Below are positions 10,207 to 18,898 of a DNA stretch of 64,000 nucleotides, one piece after another; position 1 is the first letter of the stretch; each line of letters opens with the position of its first letter. Location: NCBI GenBank assembly GCA_903820085.1, contig CAIJGA010000020.1, forward strand, positions 1 through 64,000. The letters are read 5' to 3'. Made by a program: the position numbers and the translations under genes. The notes beneath the pieces are model-generated. The model did no database searches and was not told the origin of the DNA. It saw only the letters and a program-made list of their open reading frames with translations. The stretch comes from an uncultured Chlorobiaceae bacterium (GTDB lineage Bacteria > Bacteroidota > Chlorobiia > Chlorobiales > Chlorobiaceae).

Positions 10207-10398
10207 TTACCCTTTCAGATAATGATAGAGTAAATTCATGGTCTTTATGGTTTGAACAAGATTCTTGACAGCCTCTTGCTGTTCATACTCTTCCGTTTTT
10301 TGCAGGTAAGCCATATCTTGCTGTAGTTCCTTGTACTTCTTGTTCAGGTCGTATGGCGTAATCTTCGGGTTATAGGGATTGATGTTTTTTTCTATCAT
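10207..10398 (-). CDS. Small hypothetical protein, coiled-coil-like
   Basis: This is a 63-residue open frame starting MIEKNINPYNPKITPYDL and continuing as a charged amphipathic helix rich in Lys, Glu and Gln (KKYKELQQDMAYLQKTEEYE). No membrane segment, signal peptide or known motif is visible. The composition looks like a real soluble coiled-coil protein rather than a random frame, but no clear ribosome binding site precedes the ATG. It stands alone between the thioesterase and the Nramp gene. Function unknown. Confidence 0.5.
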   Translation of the reverse strand: MIEKNINPYNPKITPYDLNKKYKELQQDMAYLQKTEEYEQQEAVKNLVQTIKTMNLLYHYLKG

Positions 10399-10540
10399 GA
10401 GAGTAATCTTTGATTGCTGACATGGATTAAATTATTTACCTGATGCCGTCAAGGTAGAAGTACTGCCTTACGGTTCATTTTAAAACCCTAATGGAGCTTA
10501 AAAAAGCACTGTAATTTATATTTTTTAATCAATAAAAACC

Positions 10541-10561
10541 ATAATATTGGTGTAATATTAT
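10541..10561. promoter_or_regulatory. Perfect 8-bp inverted repeat upstream of the Nramp transporter (candidate operator)
   Basis: ATAATATT (10541-10548), spacer GGTGT, AATATTAT (10554-10561): a perfect palindrome of operator size about 110 bases before the mntH-like start. Size and position suit a dimeric metal-responsive repressor (MntR/DtxR or Fur family) that would shut off metal uptake. The regulator is not in the window and the half-sites do not match a consensus I can name with certainty. Confidence 0.45.
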
Positions 10562-10673
10562 CCGAAGCGCGATGTATTATTGCTGCCGGTGCAGTTTAAG
10601 TATTTTGCGCCACTTCAAACACCGGCATCCAGAGGATACGGTGCAGAGAAAAACCTTTTAATCAGGAACGACG

Positions 10674-11909
10674 GTGAGTCAGCATCCCGGCAGAAAGGCT
10701 TTTTCACTCAAGACGCTTCTCGGTTTTCTTGGTCCGGGGTTTCTTGTTACGGTTGGCTTTGTCGATCCCGGCAACTGGGCGACAAATATTGAGGGAGGGT
10801 CGAAGTTCGGCTATGAGTTGCTCTGGGTGGTTACCCTTGGTACCGTCATGCTGGTGCTTATTCAGCATATGGCGGCTAAGCTGGGAATCGCTACGGGAAA
10901 ATCACTGGCAGTCAACATCCGCGACAATTTTTCGAAGCCGGTCACCGCTTTTCTGGGCGTGAGTGTTGTGCTTGCCTGTATAGCAACTGATGTTGCCGAG
11001 CTTCTGGGAGGCGGTATCGGCTTCAGTCTGCTGTTTGGCATGCCGCTCTGGATGGGCGCGGTGCTGACGCTGCTGTTGGAGGTATTTCTGATTATCAGCC
11101 AGCGCTACCACCGGGTAGAAACCATCATTGTGGGTTTCCTCGGTATTATCACTCTCTGCTATCTTGCTGAGCTCTTCATTGTCAGACCGGATTGGGCCGC
11201 AATAGCTCCCAGCCTTGTTGTGCCGAAGGTTGGGCGCCAGAGTATTTATATTGCTCTGGCCATTCTCGGGGCGCTGGTGATGCCGCACAATATCTTTCTC
11301 CATTCAAACGTCATTCACAGCAGGGAGTGGGGAATTACGGAGGCGGAAAAGAGGGAGTTGCTTCGCTATGAAAAAATGGACACCATCCTTGCCATGACGC
11401 TCGGTTGGGTGGTGAACTCTTCGATGATCATTGTTGCGTCAGCGGTTTTTTTTCACAATCATGTTTCGGTCACCAGTATCGAACAGGCATCGGCAACCCT
11501 CAAGCCGCTTGCCGGGGCGCTGGCTGGACTGCTCTTTGCCGTTGCCCTTGTTTTTTCGGGTGTTGGCTCTTCCATTACCTCCTCCATGGCGGAAGCCGAT
11601 GTGATAACGGGTTTTCTGGGCAAGCCGGAGGATGCGCGCACAACGCTCTACCGGGTTGCGGTCTTTGTTACCTCTATTCCGGCCCTTCTTGTCATTCTCT
11701 TCAGTATGGACACCTATCGCATCCTGATTTTGAGCCAGGTGATTTTGAGTTTGCAACTGCCCTTTACCCTGGTGCCCTTGCTGATGCTCTGCCGTAACCG
11801 CAAGGTGATGGGCGTCTTCAGAAGCGGGAACCCGGAGTTTGTTGCCGCAACTTTTGTTTCTCTGCTGGTGATTGCGCTCAACGGCTATTTTTTGTACACA
11901 ACCATGTGA
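10674..11909 (+). CDS. mntH: Nramp family divalent metal (Mn2+/Fe2+) transporter
   Basis: This is an inner-membrane, proton-coupled transporter for manganese, iron or similar ions. The 411-residue protein has about eleven helices. Helix 1 carries the metal-binding DPGNWATN motif (around residue 26) and helix 6 the partner motif MPHNIFLHS, both diagnostic of Nramp. The start is GTG at 10674 with AGGA eight bases before it. The universal stress protein gene starts 16 bases after the stop, giving a probable two-gene operon. A palindrome lies about 110 bases upstream and may be the control site. Mn versus Fe preference cannot be read directly. Confidence 0.93.
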   Translation: MSQHPGRKAFSLKTLLGFLGPGFLVTVGFVDPGNWATNIEGGSKFGYELLWVVTLGTVMLVLIQHMAAKLGIATGKSLAVNIRDNFSKPVTAFLGVSVVLACIATDVAELLGGGIGFSLLFGMPLWMGAVLTLLLEVFLIISQRYHRVETIIVGFLGIITLCYLAELFIVRPDWAAIAPSLVVPKVGRQSIYIALAILGALVMPHNIFLHSNVIHSREWGITEAEKRELLRYEKMDTILAMTLGWVVNSSMIIVASAVFFHNHVSVTSIEQASATLKPLAGALAGLLFAVALVFSGVGSSITSSMAEADVITGFLGKPEDARTTLYRVAVFVTSIPALLVILFSMDTYRILILSQVILSLQLPFTLVPLLMLCRNRKVMGVFRSGNPEFVAATFVSLLVIALNGYFLYTTM

Positions 11910-11924
11910 CTGGAGGAAACTGAG

Positions 11925-12335
11925 ATGAAGGTTTACCGCAATATTCTTGTTGCCATCGACTGTTCTGCGGTTGATGATTCACTTGTCGAACAGGTATCGG
12001 CACTTGCCCTTCAGCTTGATGCTACTCTGCACCTGCTCCATGTCGTCCATTCCCACACTCTCGACCAGGAGCGGTTTCTTCGTGAAGAATCGACGCATAT
12101 CCTTGAGCGGCATAAAAATAAACTTGAGGCAGCAGGCGTTGAGGCCCGTGTGGTCATCCGGAGCGGAGAGCCGGAGCAGGAGATTCTCAGGGAGATTGAA
12201 GAGAAGAACTACGACCTTGTTGCCATGGCTGCCCATGGCCACAGTTTGCCGGAAAGAATGCTTTTCGGCAGCGTTTCAAGGGCATTACGTCAAAGCATTT
12301 CCATACCGCTGCTCCTCATCAAGCCTGATCGCTGA
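11925..12335 (+). CDS. Universal stress protein, UspA family
   Basis: This 136-residue single Usp domain starts VYRNILVAIDCSAVDDSL with the family's first strand. It ends with the ATP-binding glycine-rich loop MAAHGHSLPERMLFGSVSRALRQS followed by IPLLLIKP, the G-2x-G-9x-G(S/T)-like region. It is probably co-transcribed with the Nramp transporter (16-base gap), suggesting a link to metal or oxidative stress, though this is inference from position. Its last 17 bases overlap the end of the convergent rqcH gene. Confidence 0.9.
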   Translation: MKVYRNILVAIDCSAVDDSLVEQVSALALQLDATLHLLHVVHSHTLDQERFLREESTHILERHKNKLEAAGVEARVVIRSGEPEQEILREIEEKNYDLVAMAAHGHSLPERMLFGSVSRALRQSISIPLLLIKPDR

Positions 12336-13965
12336 ACAGCCGGTTTGAGGGCTTTACCAGCAGCACCTCTTCGCGTTCAACGATAACCTGACCGGTGGCA
12401 AGCTTTTTGCCGCGCCGGACATACTTTTTCAGGGTATAGATGACCGGTACAAGTGCCGAGTGTTTGGCCGCTGAGTACCAGGCTGCAACTTCGGCGGCTT
12501 GCCGGATTGCGGCAACATTCTGGAGTGTTGTGCCCTTCAGGACGCAATGCGAGCCCGCTGATCCCCTCGCATGGAGCCAGATGTCATCCGGCTTGGTGTG
12601 GTTGAAGGTGAGCAGTTCATTGTTTGCCGCATTTTTGCCGACAAAAAGGGTGACGGAGGCAGAGAGTGACACGGTTCTGAATGGCGGTGCTGCCTGGATA
12701 TTTTTCAGCGCCGGATTGCCAGGTTTGGCGGGGCGTGCGCTCTGTTGTTCAATAAAGCGCCGAGCCTCTCTGGGGCTCGAAATGCTCTCTGTTGCGGCAA
12801 GAATCGCTTCAAGCGCGGCCTGCTCTTTTCGAAGCAGGGTATGCCTCTCCTCCATTGCCCTCAGTTTTCCTCTGGTTTTTGATGCTTTTGAAAAATACTC
12901 TTCCGCGTTTTTCTGCACCGTCAGGGCCTCCTTCAACGCAATAGTTTTGTCGGGCGATCCGGGTTCAAAAATGTTTTCGACCGTGATACTTTTCCGTTCC
13001 GTCCTTGGCTGATAGAGTGCGGCCATAAGCAGGTGGCCGCACTGCTCATAGTTACGGGCAAACTCATCAAGCAATGCAGGGTTGAACCCTTCAAGCGATT
13101 TGCGGATTTTCCCCAGTTGCCGCACCAGTTTTGCACGCAAAGCTTTCAGCTCCTCTTTTGTTTCAAGAAAGCGCTGCATGGCAATGCTGTAATAAGCAAG
13201 CGCTTCAAGAACAGACTCAAAAGAGCGCCCGGCCGCCAGGTCAGTATGCAGCAGGGTGAACTGCGGCTCCCCGTTCTCGTTTTCCAAAACCCTCGGTTGC
13301 GGGTCGAGCAGCTCAAAAAACAGCGACTGATAAGCTCGAAAGAGTGCTTCCGGGCTCTCCTCTGCTCCGGCCCGCTGCAAAAGCTCCTGCACCAGCGAGC
13401 CCTCAAGGCCCGGAAGAACGGCGGCGGCTTTTTCCGCCCGGCATCCAGCGTTCAGGGCGTTGTATCGTTCCAGAAAAAGAGCCTTGTTCATCGCCAGGGT
13501 TTCAAGTTCTCGCAAGAGTCCGCTTGAGTGATGAGCCGGCTCAAACGGCTGCCCGGCAAGTGAATTTTTATGCTTGAAAGCGTCGATAATGCGGTTTTCC
13601 CTGACAACAAAGAGGTTGGTGCTGGCACTGAAAAGCTGCAATACCAGGAAGGCGTCGCCGGCAAAATGGATATGGATTTCGCGGTCAACGGGTGAAATGG
13701 CAGCACCGGTAACCGGTTGCCCCGAAAGCACCTGCATCAGGATTGCCGAATCGCGAGCCTTTTTCTTTTCGCCCTCTCTGGTGTAGAGGCAGAGAAGGGG
13801 AGTGCGCGTAACAACAACAAGCTGCAGATGCCGGCTGTCGGGCGTAACGAAATCGAGGGTTACCTCGTTTTTATGCTCTGAATAGATCTCAAGGAGCTGG
13901 CCGCCCGCAAGCCGCTGATGCAACTCCATTGCCGCATGGTAGAGGGTAAAGTAATTGCGTAGCAT
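12319..13965 (-). CDS. rqcH: NFACT family protein RqcH (ribosome-associated quality control)
   Basis: This is a homologue of RqcH/Rqc2/NEMF, which binds stalled 50S-peptidyl-tRNA complexes and adds alanine tails. The 548 residues follow the NFACT-N, helix-hairpin-helix/coiled-coil and NFACT-R order. The N-terminal ~200 residues include LVVVTRTPLLCLYTREG and DAFLVLQLFSASTNLFVVREN. A central Lys/Arg/Glu-rich coiled coil runs from about 260 to 400. The C-terminal NFACT-R domain contains ELLTFNHTKPDDIWLHARGSAGSH with the characteristic D-x-W-x-H-x-R. Older databases call such proteins fibronectin-binding, which is probably not the primary role. It runs convergently into uspA with a 17-base overlap of coding ends. 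Confidence 0.9.
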   Translation of the reverse strand: MLRNYFTLYHAAMELHQRLAGGQLLEIYSEHKNEVTLDFVTPDSRHLQLVVVTRTPLLCLYTREGEKKKARDSAILMQVLSGQPVTGAAISPVDREIHIHFAGDAFLVLQLFSASTNLFVVRENRIIDAFKHKNSLAGQPFEPAHHSSGLLRELETLAMNKALFLERYNALNAGCRAEKAAAVLPGLEGSLVQELLQRAGAEESPEALFRAYQSLFFELLDPQPRVLENENGEPQFTLLHTDLAAGRSFESVLEALAYYSIAMQRFLETKEELKALRAKLVRQLGKIRKSLEGFNPALLDEFARNYEQCGHLLMAALYQPRTERKSITVENIFEPGSPDKTIALKEALTVQKNAEEYFSKASKTRGKLRAMEERHTLLRKEQAALEAILAATESISSPREARRFIEQQSARPAKPGNPALKNIQAAPPFRTVSLSASVTLFVGKNAANNELLTFNHTKPDDIWLHARGSAGSHCVLKGTTLQNVAAIRQAAEVAAWYSAAKHSALVPVIYTLKKYVRRGKKLATGQVIVEREEVLLVKPSNRLFSDQA

Positions 13966-14046
13966 GATTGATGAACAGGTTGCGTAAGCCCGATCTTTTT
14001 CTCTATTTTAGAAAATAACTTCAACAATCTATTAAAAAACAGGACT

Positions 14047-14580
14047 ATGCCGGAAGAAACAAAGGGCGGATGCTGTTGCCCGGGTGAAGCGGGGGAGATA
14101 GCCCCGGCAGCTGAAAAGCGGCTTGGCTGGCACGAATATTTCATGAGTGTTGCCCATCTTATTTCACGCAGGGCAACCTGTACCAGAGGCCATATTGGTG
14201 CGGTCATCGTCAGGGAAAACAGTATCCTTTCCACCGGATACAACGGTGCCCCGTCCGGGCTTCCACACTGTAATGACAGCAACTGCCGTATTTACCGCAG
14301 CATCCATCCCGACGGGACGGTCGAGGAGAACTGCGTCAATGCAATCCATGCCGAAATCAATGCCATCGCCCAGGCGGCAAAGCACGGGGTATCTATCAAG
14401 GATTCAGATATCTACATTACAGCCAGTCCCTGTATCCACTGCCTGAAAGTGCTCATCAACGTGGGAATAAAAACCATCTACTACGACAAGCCCTATAAAA
14501 TCGAGCATATCGACGAACTCCTCAGGCTTTCCGGTATCAGGCTGGTCCAGATCAACGTGCAGGCTCATCAGAAAGGTTGA
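14047..14580 (+). CDS. Deoxycytidylate (dCMP) deaminase, ComEB-like
   Basis: This is a zinc cytidine/deoxycytidylate deaminase that converts dCMP to dUMP for thymidylate synthesis. In 177 residues it carries the zinc/catalytic motifs HAEINAI (His and catalytic Glu) and [11 protein letters not shown] (PCxxC), plus the dCMP-deaminase insertion [11 protein letters not shown] with extra Cys/His, which supports dCMP over tRNA deaminase. The N-terminus ([11 protein letters not shown]) is Cys/Gly-rich and unusual. AGGA lies a few bases before the ATG. It begins a run of same-strand genes; ribD starts 2 bases after its stop, so the two are translationally linked. Confidence 0.9.
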   Translation: MPEETKGGCCCPGEAGEIAPAAEKRLGWHEYFMSVAHLISRRATCTRGHIGAVIVRENSILSTGYNGAPSGLPHCNDSNCRIYRSIHPDGTVEENCVNAIHAEINAIAQAAKHGVSIKDSDIYITASPCIHCLKVLINVGIKTIYYDKPYKIEHIDELLRLSGIRLVQINVQAHQKG

Positions 14581-14582
14581 CG

Positions 14583-15683
14583 ATGGCGCAACGTGATGAT
14601 CTCTTCTTTATGCAGCGAGCCCTTGAACTTGCCGTGCTGGGTGCCGGCAGGGTGAGTCCCAACCCCATGGTGGGTTCCGTTATTGTTTGTGACGGCGAGA
14701 TTATCGGGGAGGGTTACCATCAGCTTTTTGGCGGCCCTCATGCCGAAGTGCAGGCCATTGCGTCCGTCGTCGATCAAAGTCTGCTGCACCATTCATCGCT
14801 CTATGTAACCCTTGAGCCCTGTGCCCATTTCGGAAAAACGCCACCCTGCAGCGACCTGATTATCGAAAAGGGTATTGCCCGCGTTGTCATCGGTTGCCGT
14901 GATCCCCATGTTGCCGTTTCGGGAAAAGGAATCGCAACGCTTCAGGCAGCAGGGATTTCCGTGACCGAAGGGGTGCTCGAAGCGGAGTGCAGGCAATGCA
15001 ATGAGGCGTTTATCAAAAGCCATACCATCGGACTGCCTTTTGTCACCATCAAACTTGCCCAGACCCTTGACGGCAAAATTGCCACTTCGCTCGGGGCATC
15101 CCGCTGGATTACCGGAGAGGAGTCGAGGAGTGAGGTACACCGTCTTCGGAGCACCTACGATGCAGTAATGACCGGTGAGGCTACCGTTCGTGCCGACAAT
15201 GCCCAGCTGACCGTACGGCACTGTGCAGGGCGCAATCCCCTCAGGGTCGTTCTTGATTGCCGGCTGAGCCTGCCGCTTGAGTCGGATATTTTCAGTGCTG
15301 AGGCGCCAACTCTTGTGGTTGCGTCAACCTCAGTTGCCGGTTTGGGGAAGGTTGCACAGTTGCAGCAAAAAGGGGTGACGGTGTTGTTTGTCGATGAACA
15401 TGCCGGAAAGCTTGACCTGCGACAGGTGCTTCTGGAGCTGCATAAACGGCAGGTACTCTCTGTACTCGTTGAAGGAGGCAGCCGTCTTTCCGCCTCCTTC
15501 ATTCGTGAAAAGCTTGTTGATAAAATACTTATATTTGTTGCCCCAAAGCTCTTTGGCGGCGATGCCTTAAGTGCTTTTGCACCTCTGGGTATCAGTACCC
15601 CGGAGCAGGCTGTGAATCTTCGTTTCGGGTTGCCGCACATTTTTGGACGTGATGTGCTGCTGGAGGCTTATGTTGAAGCTTAA
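14583..15683 (+). CDS. ribD: Bifunctional riboflavin biosynthesis deaminase/reductase RibD
   Basis: This protein catalyses two successive riboflavin steps: pyrimidine deamination by the N-terminal zinc deaminase and NADPH reduction of the ribosyl side chain by the C-terminal RibG-type reductase. The first domain has GPHAEVQAI and EPCAHFGKTPPCSDLI. The second starts near FVTIKLAQTLDGKIATSLGASRWITGEESR and includes LVEGGSRLSASFI. Length (366 aa) is normal. ATG 14583 is chosen over an in-frame TTG six bases upstream because AAGG is better spaced to it. It sits between a dCMP deaminase and doxX; the next riboflavin gene (ribE) is three genes downstream on the same strand. Confidence 0.94.
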   Translation: MAQRDDLFFMQRALELAVLGAGRVSPNPMVGSVIVCDGEIIGEGYHQLFGGPHAEVQAIASVVDQSLLHHSSLYVTLEPCAHFGKTPPCSDLIIEKGIARVVIGCRDPHVAVSGKGIATLQAAGISVTEGVLEAECRQCNEAFIKSHTIGLPFVTIKLAQTLDGKIATSLGASRWITGEESRSEVHRLRSTYDAVMTGEATVRADNAQLTVRHCAGRNPLRVVLDCRLSLPLESDIFSAEAPTLVVASTSVAGLGKVAQLQQKGVTVLFVDEHAGKLDLRQVLLELHKRQVLSVLVEGGSRLSASFIREKLVDKILIFVAPKLFGGDALSAFAPLGISTPEQAVNLRFGLPHIFGRDVLLEAYVEA

Positions 15684-15738
15684 AACGGAGGGTTAGCGTC
15701 AGAAGAGTAAAGCGAACAGAGTAAAACAGGGTTTGTCT

Positions 15739-16188
15739 ATGGCTAAAAAATATCCACAAAAAAGGCTCCTTATGATTGACCGTTTTGTCAATAACAGTGA
15801 TCTTGGAAAGCTGATCCTGCGGGTTTTGGTTGGTTCACTGCTGCTTTTTCACGGTATAAGCAAGCTTCAGCACGGATATGGTTTTGTGGAACAGATGCTT
15901 CGCAGTGGCGGGTTTCCGGGCTATCTCTCCCATTTGATCCTGGTCGGTGAAATTCTGGCCCCGTTTTTTATGATCCTTGGAATCTACACCCGTCAGTCGG
16001 CCCTTATTCAGGCCTTCAATATGGTTGTGGCAGTTTTCCTTGTTCACACCAAAGAGCTTTTTTCGGTCTCGGCACATGGCGGATATGCTCTTGAACTCCA
16101 GGCATTTTATCTGTTTGGCGCACTTGCCGTTTTCTTTTTTGGTTCCGGATGTTACAATCTTGCCCGCGGCAGGGGTATCTGGGACTGA
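15739..16188 (+). CDS. DoxX family membrane protein
   Basis: This ~149-residue protein has four hydrophobic helices and the DoxX family pattern: LGKLILRVLVGSLLLFHGISKL, then LVGEILAPFFMILGIYTR and a final FYLFGALAVFFFGSG. DoxX members are small redox-linked membrane proteins with quinone-related roles. Exact function is unknown in this lineage. It lies directly before tpx, fitting a thiol/oxidative-stress connection. The start at ATG 15739 (MAKKYPQKR) is preferred over TTG 15733; a further in-frame ATG (MIDRF) is possible. Confidence 0.85.
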   Translation: MAKKYPQKRLLMIDRFVNNSDLGKLILRVLVGSLLLFHGISKLQHGYGFVEQMLRSGGFPGYLSHLILVGEILAPFFMILGIYTRQSALIQAFNMVVAVFLVHTKELFSVSAHGGYALELQAFYLFGALAVFFFGSGCYNLARGRGIWD

Positions 16189-16300
16189 TGGCGTTATCAT
16201 GTTGCCGGTGAACGCTTTCATGCCGATTGCTGTTCTTTTTCTGTCTCCAACGTTTTATTGCTGTTATCGTCATTTCTTTTAACCGGAAACTATTTTTTTT

Positions 16301-16801
16301 ATGGCACAGATTACCTTTAAGGGTACCCTTGTTGAAACGGTTGGCTCTCTCCCAGCCAAAGGCACCGAAGCTCCTTTCTTTTGCCTGGTGAAAACCGATC
16401 TTTCAGAGGCCGGACCTGCCGATTTTGCAGGCAAAAGACTGGTTCTCAATATCTTTCCAAGCCTTGACACTCCAGTCTGTGCCTCTTCAGTCCGGCGTTT
16501 CAATCAGGAAGCCTCATCGCTCGACAACACCGTCGTACTCTGTATTTCCGCTGATCTGCCCTTTGCCCACAGTCGTTTTTGTGAAACTGAAGGATTGAAA
16601 AATGTTGTGTCACTCTCTGTTTTCCGCTCTCCCGAATTCGGGCGTGATTATGGCGTTACGCTTGCATCCGGACCTCTCAAGGGGCTCCTTTCGCGGGCAA
16701 TCGTCATTATTGACGCCGACGGAATGGTGCGCTACACCGAACAGGTGTCTGAAATTGTGAACGAACCGGATTACAGTGCAGCTCTCAAGGCTCTCGCATA
16801 A
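16301..16801 (+). CDS. tpx: Thiol peroxidase Tpx (atypical 2-Cys peroxiredoxin)
   Basis: This enzyme reduces hydrogen peroxide and alkyl hydroperoxides with thioredoxin as electron donor. It is 166 residues long. The peroxidatic Cys lies in NIFPSLDTPVCASSVRRFN and the resolving Cys in FAHSRFCETEGL, spaced as in Tpx rather than other peroxiredoxins. The N-terminus ITFKGTLVETVGSLP is also typical. RibE starts 2 bases after the stop. In an anaerobic green sulfur bacterium this would be an oxygen-exposure defence. Confidence 0.95.
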   Translation: MAQITFKGTLVETVGSLPAKGTEAPFFCLVKTDLSEAGPADFAGKRLVLNIFPSLDTPVCASSVRRFNQEASSLDNTVVLCISADLPFAHSRFCETEGLKNVVSLSVFRSPEFGRDYGVTLASGPLKGLLSRAIVIIDADGMVRYTEQVSEIVNEPDYSAALKALA

Positions 16802-16803
16802 GC

Positions 16804-17460
16804 ATGTTTACAGGAATTATCAAGGATGTTGGCCGCGTAGGGGGAGTTACCCGGCGGCAGGGCGGACTGAAGCTCAGGGTGCAGTTCGGCAATACCCGGG
16901 AGTTTGCCAATCTCTCGGTTGACGAGAGCGTGAGCATGAACGGCGTTTGCCAGACCGTTGTCGCTCGGGGTGAAGGCTGGATGGAGGTTGATACCGTCGA
17001 AGAGACCCTCACCAAAACAACGCTGGGCTCGCTTCGCAACGGAGATCCGGTGAACCTTGAACGGGCAGTTCGCCCCCTTGACCGCCTCGGGGGCCATTTT
17101 GTGCTTGGCCATGTTGATTGTGCTGCAGCAGTGCAGGAAGTGAGGGAGCTTGGTTCAAGCCGTGAACTCTGGATCGCCTTTCCTGACGCCTTCAGCCCGT
17201 TTATTGTCCCGGCCGGTTCGATAACGATTGATGGCATCAGTCTGACGGTTGCAAAGCTTGAACCGTTGCTTTTTGCCGTGGCGGTTATCCCCTATACCTT
17301 TTCCCATACGACCATCAATGGCCTTAAGGCAGGAAGCAGGGTGAACCTTGAGTTCGACATTCTCGGCAAATATGTGGCGCGCCAGCTTGGACGCGTCCCA
17401 TCGTTACCCATGGCCGATTCGCCGATTGATGAAGCATGGCTTCGGCAAAACGGATTTTAA
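16804..17460 (+). CDS. ribE: Riboflavin synthase alpha chain
   Basis: This enzyme dismutates two 6,7-dimethyl-8-ribityllumazines into riboflavin. At 218 residues it has the two lumazine-binding repeats, each opening with an MFTGII-like strand. The first half contains NLSVDESVSMNGVCQTVV and the GGHFVLGHVDC motif. The second half has SITIDGISLTV and a TFSHTT segment with the catalytic-region pattern. It is tightly packed: 2 bases after tpx, and the rarA ATG follows its TAA with no gap. This strongly suggests one transcript from the deaminase gene through rarA. Confidence 0.95.
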   Translation: MFTGIIKDVGRVGGVTRRQGGLKLRVQFGNTREFANLSVDESVSMNGVCQTVVARGEGWMEVDTVEETLTKTTLGSLRNGDPVNLERAVRPLDRLGGHFVLGHVDCAAAVQEVRELGSSRELWIAFPDAFSPFIVPAGSITIDGISLTVAKLEPLLFAVAVIPYTFSHTTINGLKAGSRVNLEFDILGKYVARQLGRVPSLPMADSPIDEAWLRQNGF

Positions 17461-18804
17461 ATGGCCGACACGGAAAACATGCAGGACGATTTATTCGGCA
17501 TTCCCCCTTCACAAGGCTCAGGAGATTATTTCAAGCCTCTTGCTGAACGGGTTCGCCCCCGTACCCTGGACGATATGGCCGGCCAGGAGCATCTGGTCGG
17601 GCCAAACGGACCGCTCCGCAAATTTCTCTCTCGCGGCCAGATGCCCTCAATGATTTTCTGGGGCCCTCCCGGTTCCGGCAAAACCACCCTGGCTGAAATC
17701 TGCGCCTCATCGCTGGATTACTCTTTTGAACAGCTTTCAGCGATTGACTCGGGGGTTAAAGAGGTGCGCAAGGCGCTTGAACATGCTGAACAGTCAAGGC
17801 GTGCCGGCCGCAGGACAATCCTCTTTATCGATGAAATTCACCGCTTTAACAAGGCGCAGCAGGATACCCTGCTGCACGCCATTGAGCAGGGCCTTATTGT
17901 GCTTATCGGCGCAACCACCGAAAACCCCTCCTTTGAGGTGAACGGTGCCCTTTTGAGCAGGATGCAGGTCTATATTCTCAAGCCTCTGGGACCGGATGAG
18001 ATAGAGTCGGTCATTCGGCGAGCCCTGAAAGAGGATCCTCTTTTCAACGAACTCTCCATTATACTTGAAGACCTTGACTTTCTGCTGCAGTTTTCCGGAG
18101 GCGATGCACGCAAGGCCTTGAATGCGCTCGAAGCGGCCATCTCTCTATTGCCCAAAGGCGCTGCGGAAATGGTGCTGAATCGCGAGCTGCTTGAACGTGC
18201 CCTGCAGTACAAGGCCCCGATTTACGACAAGGGAGGGGAAAACCATTATGACATTATCTCCGCCTTTATCAAATCCATGCGAGGTTCAGATCCCGATGCC
18301 GCACTCTTCTGGCTTGCCCGCATGATCGAGGGAGGGGAAGACCCCAAATTCATAGCGCGGCGGATGGTCATATTTGCAAGCGAAGATATCGGCAACGCTG
18401 ACCCCTATGCCATTACGCTTGCCATCTCGGTCTTTCAGGCCGTCGCCATGATCGGCATGCCCGAGGCAAGGATCAATCTCGCCCAGGGTGTCACCTACCT
18501 TGCATCTGCTCCAAAATCAAATGCAAGCTATCAGGCAGTCAATGCAGCGATGAGCGAGGCAAAATCAATGCAGGATCTGAGGGTGCCCCTTCATTTGCGC
18601 AACGCACCGACCAAGCTCATGAAACAGGAAGGCTACGGCGCCGGATACAAATATCCCCACAGTTATCCCGCCCATTTTGTTGCACAGCATTATTTCCCCG
18701 AAGGCATGGAGCCAAAGGCCTATTACCGTCCCGGAGATGAAGGCCGCGAAAAGTATATCAGGGAGCGGCTCGGCCAGTTTTGGAATGATCGTTACAAGCC
18801 CTGA
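17461..18804 (+). CDS. rarA: Replication-associated recombination protein A (RarA/MgsA), AAA+ ATPase
   Basis: This is a clamp-loader-like AAA+ ATPase acting at stalled replication forks. At 447 residues it has Walker [10 protein letters not shown] (~68), Walker [16 protein letters not shown], sensor 1 [13 protein letters not shown] and the ALLSRMQVY box. The C-terminal MgsA domain contains [21 protein letters not shown] and the ending [21 protein letters not shown], both highly characteristic of RarA. Its ATG abuts the ribE stop codon, indicating translational coupling. The N-terminal DDLFGIPP segment resembles SSB/PCNA-interaction tails of RarA proteins; this is an inference. Confidence 0.96.
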   Translation: MADTENMQDDLFGIPPSQGSGDYFKPLAERVRPRTLDDMAGQEHLVGPNGPLRKFLSRGQMPSMIFWGPPGSGKTTLAEICASSLDYSFEQLSAIDSGVKEVRKALEHAEQSRRAGRRTILFIDEIHRFNKAQQDTLLHAIEQGLIVLIGATTENPSFEVNGALLSRMQVYILKPLGPDEIESVIRRALKEDPLFNELSIILEDLDFLLQFSGGDARKALNALEAAISLLPKGAAEMVLNRELLERALQYKAPIYDKGGENHYDIISAFIKSMRGSDPDAALFWLARMIEGGEDPKFIARRMVIFASEDIGNADPYAITLAISVFQAVAMIGMPEARINLAQGVTYLASAPKSNASYQAVNAAMSEAKSMQDLRVPLHLRNAPTKLMKQEGYGAGYKYPHSYPAHFVAQHYFPEGMEPKAYYRPGDEGREKYIRERLGQFWNDRYKP

Positions 18805-18898
18805 TGGTTACGAAACCGGATGCTCTTTGTATATTATACAAGCAGTTATCTGACCAGAGTGCCTCAGGCAAGTTTTTTTCATCAAGACAGACCCGTTT

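Noticed and set aside
10440-10670. Manganese (yybP-ykoY type) riboswitch before the Nramp gene
   Set aside because: I could not find the conserved GGGGAGUA-like core or paired stems; only the palindrome at 10541-10561 stands out.
12319-13965. Fibronectin-binding adhesin annotation for the NFACT protein
   Set aside because: Domain order and the NFACT-R motif fit the intracellular ribosome quality-control factor; no signal peptide is present.
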